Of a DNA stretch of 64,000 nt, positions 60,601 through 64,000 are shown in pieces. Below the pieces are notes generated by a model. The model searched no databases. It was given only the letters and a program-made list of their open reading frames with translations, and was not told where the DNA came from. The position numbers and the translations under genes are program-made. The first letter of the stretch is position 1; each line of letters starts with the position of its first letter. The stretch covers positions 124,001-188,000 of the forward strand of contig VICG01000005.1 in the NCBI GenBank assembly GCA_008692225.1, written 5' to 3'. Source of the DNA: Monilinia fructicola (Eukaryota; Ascomycota; Leotiomycetes; Helotiales; Sclerotiniaceae).

Positions 60601-63545
60601 CAACTTGTCGTTATAACTTTCTGGTAGGCTAACACCTATACATACAGGATAAATCTTAGTTTTGAGGTATTTATCTTTGTCAACTATAAACGAAGTCAAG
60701 TCCATATCATTGAAGAATACCAGTTAGGAGAAGCTTGCGGAAGCACAAAGGTTGAAGACAGCCCTTGGTCTATCTGGCACTAATTCTTGGAAGTCTGTAA
60801 TTGTTTCATTTTATAATGATACCGTGAGCTTCATGCCAAAAACGATCCGCTGGCACCGAAAAGCATGGGAGCTCAAGGAAGTCAATGACAACTCTATTCA
60901 TTTTCGATTTGTGGGACTGTAATAAAAACAAGTGCAATCATCAACGAATCAGAGTGGTTGATCACTCATCAGCTAACTGATTGCTATATGAATTGTTGAT
61001 TAGTTTACAATCTAATATATTAGCAAGTAGTGCTTAGGCCAAATACTTCACATTTCGGCCATCCCTCCATTTAGATTTCAATAAAGGGTGCTGTCAGGCT
61101 ATGGTAGGTGATAAAGAAGCGTTGTGAGACTCAGATGGAGAGTACGTATACTTTGAAAAGGGCAAGTAAGTTGATTGTCTAAGTCTCCAAGGTGAAGTTC
61201 TGTATATACTATGCAGAGAGTTACGTGACCAAGAGTGGGTGAATTTTCCTCCACAATTTGCCACGGGGTCGCCTCACGGTATCGAGCGACCCCGTCACTG
61301 TGTAACTAATAAACAAATACATTTTTTTCGAAAATATTCAAAGCATAATAAGTTTAAAAGCTAATTAGTATGGCATTATAAGGGCAACCTATTATCTACA
61401 GATAAAAATGAAAAATACTAAATTATTTACTTAAATCTAAGAAATATTTTGGCTATCGTTTACGATGGTAAACTAGGACAATCTAATATGATTATATAAT
61501 CAAATGTAAATATATAATATAATAAACATTTATCAACATATTCTAAATTAATCAAATTAGTTATATGATATGCCGTTGAATTCAATCCTGTCAACTTTGA
61601 ACTAAAATTTATTGATCTCAAAATTAAGTAGCGAGGGTACTTGTACCGAGGTAGGGGAAAATAGAGGTGTCAACTGACAATGGGTAGTAATTCAAAAGGG
61701 GGAAAGCAAAGAACTAAAGATTCTTCCTATTGAATACTAGCCTGTTGTGTCAAGTGACCCTTGTGTAGCTCGCTTCCTGACAGTATTCGCTTGTTGATAG
61801 TCTGAAACTAATTGACTTGAGGTTACGCTAGCTGTTGTCAGTAAGCGTTGTCAGTTGATTGGCGGGTCAAGCACTATGAACGCGATGATAAAACTGATCA
61901 CTGTATTCATCCCTCCTACCTTCACAAATCTGCCGTCTTTTGTGACTATTCACTCTTCATGTGTATTTCTGTTATCTTCGAGCATTGGAAAGGCACTTTA
62001 TGGCTTTGCGAAGGGTAAATGGGATCAAGTTTCCTCGGCATGCTAGAAGTATATAGATAGATACGTACACCCCTCTGTTCTGCGTTCCCGCATTGATAAA
62101 CATAATGGATCAAGGTTTCTCTCAGCGGCGAAATTGATATAGAATGGCAACTTTCTATGGTGCCACTGGTGGCTCCATGACTATAAATCACATCTAGTCA
62201 ACACTTTTTATATTTTCTACTTGCAAACAGAGAGCTTATACGTCATAGTTCACGACTAGAGAGGTAGGTCTTGCAATTTAAATGCTCATGCATTGACAAA
62301 GTTGTATTCAGTATATATCTGACGAGATCTGAATTTTGATATTAGTCGGCATGGCATTGCAGTTCATACTAAGGAGGGACAAATTAAGTTTCAGGGAAGA
62401 AAATGCGCGGTTTTGATCTCGTGATGATAATAAGTGTTAGCATTTAGACTACGCGAAACTACGGAGGCTAGGTATCTCGGAATTTGTACGTGTTAGAATA
62501 AATATACTACTCAAAAGTGGATTTTAAATGCCGCTCCGGCGTGTGTATGCCGAATCGTAACATTCGCAATCAGTTTGCTGTCATTCTAGATCATACAATA
62601 AAGCACGGCAGTTTTTCTCTAGGGTTACGATTCATGCGATCTAGAAAGCCTCATGATTGTAGTCATTCAGTCAGGATTTCTGAGCCCCTGTAGATACCAC
62701 GGTAATACTCATGTGTGAGGGTATTTCGCCAGGAGCTGTCCATGGATATTCTGGGTATGGTTAAGAGCTTCTTGCCTCTGGCCACACCTTACCCTGAAAC
62801 TGTAGCTTTGTAGGATCATGTGGCTTCGTATAATCTTGGAGCTCCTTTTAGGTAAGAATGTCGCAAGATACCAGGAAAGGAAGCTGAATCTGCCGAAAAC
62901 TCGAGAGGGGGAACATCAGCGTTATCTTGTAAAGAGTCGTATCCCAATAATGAGTACAGACTTGACCCTGAAAGTACTCATGATACCATACTATCACCTT
63001 GACTTGATTCATGATACCCTTATTGAGTGGGACTATGGAATGGAGAGTTGTGTTCTAGCTAGTTAGTCAAAACGTAGACTTATTTGAGGCCAATAGCCCC
63101 GAGCTAAAATCAAAACTCTCTCTCCAGCTTAGCTACCAATCCAAGCTAAACACTAGCTCAATCAATCCTCTAGAAATAAATACTCATCAGTTGCTAGCCT
63201 TTGTTTTTTCTTTTTCAAACACATCCTCTTTTTTCAGACATATCCTCTTTTTCCAAACATATTTTTGAATTTACGCCAAAGACAGTGGATTTCTAATTCA
63301 ACATACAATTTTATACCAAGCCATCGACATTCATACAACTATCCGCTGAATAAAACACCCCTAATAACATATCTTTCTATTTTTTTACTTCACATAAAGA
63401 CGTAGTCATGGACCTCTCAACTCCCCAGGGCCTACATGCTATTCTCAAATGTTGAAATCTCAATTTTATCAGGATCGCTGTGCCCTGGATTATGCGAAGC
63501 AAACAAAAGACAGGTGAGATTTCTTGATTTAAAACATATTTCATT
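57642..63545. other. 5.9-kb gene-free stretch
   Basis: AT-leaning DNA with only short frames. A minus-strand frame 58039-57749 (contains PDELVLVCREKLSFLEAHYK) reads protein-like but lacks an ATG and a credible upstream exon. CATCTAATCAG occurs as a tandem duplicate near 60380-60402. Otherwise only the hairpin at 61263. Confidence 0.45.
61263..61309 (+). mobile_element. GC-rich hairpin followed by CTAA: possible Helitron 3' end
   Basis: ACGGGGTCGC and GCGACCCCGT form a perfect 10-bp stem with a 13-nt loop (61263-61295). Ten nucleotides later comes CTAA followed by T, the layout of a Helitron 3' terminus (hairpin about 10 nt before CTRR, insertion at A/T). No Rep/helicase gene and no defined 5' TC end, so only a non-autonomous remnant could be present. 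Confidence 0.28.
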
Positions 63546-64000
63546 ATGGTGGTGCTAACCAACATGCAAAGTTCTTCAACTTTACGGAAAAAATATAAGA
63601 GGCGTCTGGACAACAACTTGATCCTCAATGGAATATTAGTATGGGCTCACGATCCAACACCAGACGAAAACAATCTTCCACCAAAGCCTTTCCTCTGTTG
63701 TCGAACTTCGGGAGGTCATCTTTGTCAAGAGTTTTGTATGAATCAAGGAGGATACAACCATCCATTTCTAGTTATTGATCATTATCAGACTCCAGGGTCT
63801 AATGTAGAAGGTGATCTAACCTTAAAGATAGTACCCGTAAGTGTTGTAGACAGGGACACTTTTTAGTATCTATTATCACTAACTATTTCGCAGATAACAA
63901 GCTTCGGAGGCGAAACAATTCTACAGACGTTATCAAAGACCTCACATGAAAAGCGTTCAAACTGTATACCCTTTGAATTCAAAAGGATTCGAAAGATAAC
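63546..64000 (+). CDS. Cys-rich hypothetical protein, HPxLVL family (copy 3), cut by window end
   Basis: Exon 1 63546-63836, 57-nt intron 63837-63893 (GTAAGT...CACTAACTATTTCGCAG), exon 2 from 63894 to beyond the right edge; 132 residues visible. ATG at 63546 is the first in the frame; a second in-frame ATG is six codons on. After a basic N terminus (LRKKYKRRLDNN) comes NGILVWAHDPTPDENN, a Cys-rich part (FLCCRTSGGHLCQEFCMNQGG), YNHPFLVIDHYQT, a variable stretch and the exon-2 start ITSFGGETILQT. Layout, core motif and the phase-0 intron directly before an ATA codon match the gene at 55051. The I-TSFGG after the intron is typical of a widespread but unnamed fungal family I recall from related genomes. 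Function unknown. Confidence 0.62.

Overview
The window looks like nuclear DNA of a filamentous ascomycete (Pezizomycotina). I would guess Leotiomycetes/Helotiales, but that is an inference from gene content and not proven. Reasons: spliced genes with 49-57 nt introns carrying CTAAC/CTGAC-like branch points, a HET-domain gene, a UstYa (DUF3328) gene, a fungal MET6 gene, an AT-only block consistent with repeat-induced point mutation, and very gene-poor spacing (about 11 convincing genes in 64 kb).

Layout. 1-2.6 kb: a divergent pair, a CYP52-like P450 (minus strand, 3' part beyond the left edge) and a UstYa-type oxidase, which together look like the edge of a secondary-metabolite or RiPP cluster. 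2.6-24 kb: almost gene-free. Only one small two-exon gene (6.5-6.8 kb) is supported. The stretch 10.5-20 kb is GC-balanced without coding signal; 20.2-24 kb is dominated by polypurine tracts and microsatellites. 24.0-27.6 kb: a large SH3-RasGEF gene whose frame is broken at three or four places. 28.8-32.2 kb: AT-rich block with a Fot1-like transposon relic, a clear foldback MITE and an 800 bp (AAT)n array beginning at the MITE's end. 33.5-35.9 kb: MET6, cobalamin-independent methionine synthase (4 exons, 768 aa), with a Cbf1-type TCACGTG site upstream.

36-64 kb: AT-leaning accessory-type DNA with long spacers: a HET-domain protein (41-43 kb), a lineage-restricted 265-aa protein with a WW-like segment (44.7-45.5 kb), a type II membrane glycosyltransferase-like protein (47.4-48.7 kb), a decayed HeLo-like relic (50.5 kb), a four-exon short-chain dehydrogenase (51.4-52.5 kb), and two or three paralogs of an unnamed Cys-rich family (55.1-55.6 kb, a decayed copy near 57 kb, and one cut by the right edge at 63.5 kb) with the same intron position.

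Core metabolism and signalling (MET6, RasGEF) sit in the middle. Both flanks hold accessory genes (P450/UstYa; HET, Cys-rich family, relics). I see no rRNA, convincing tRNA or CRISPR, and no intact transposase.
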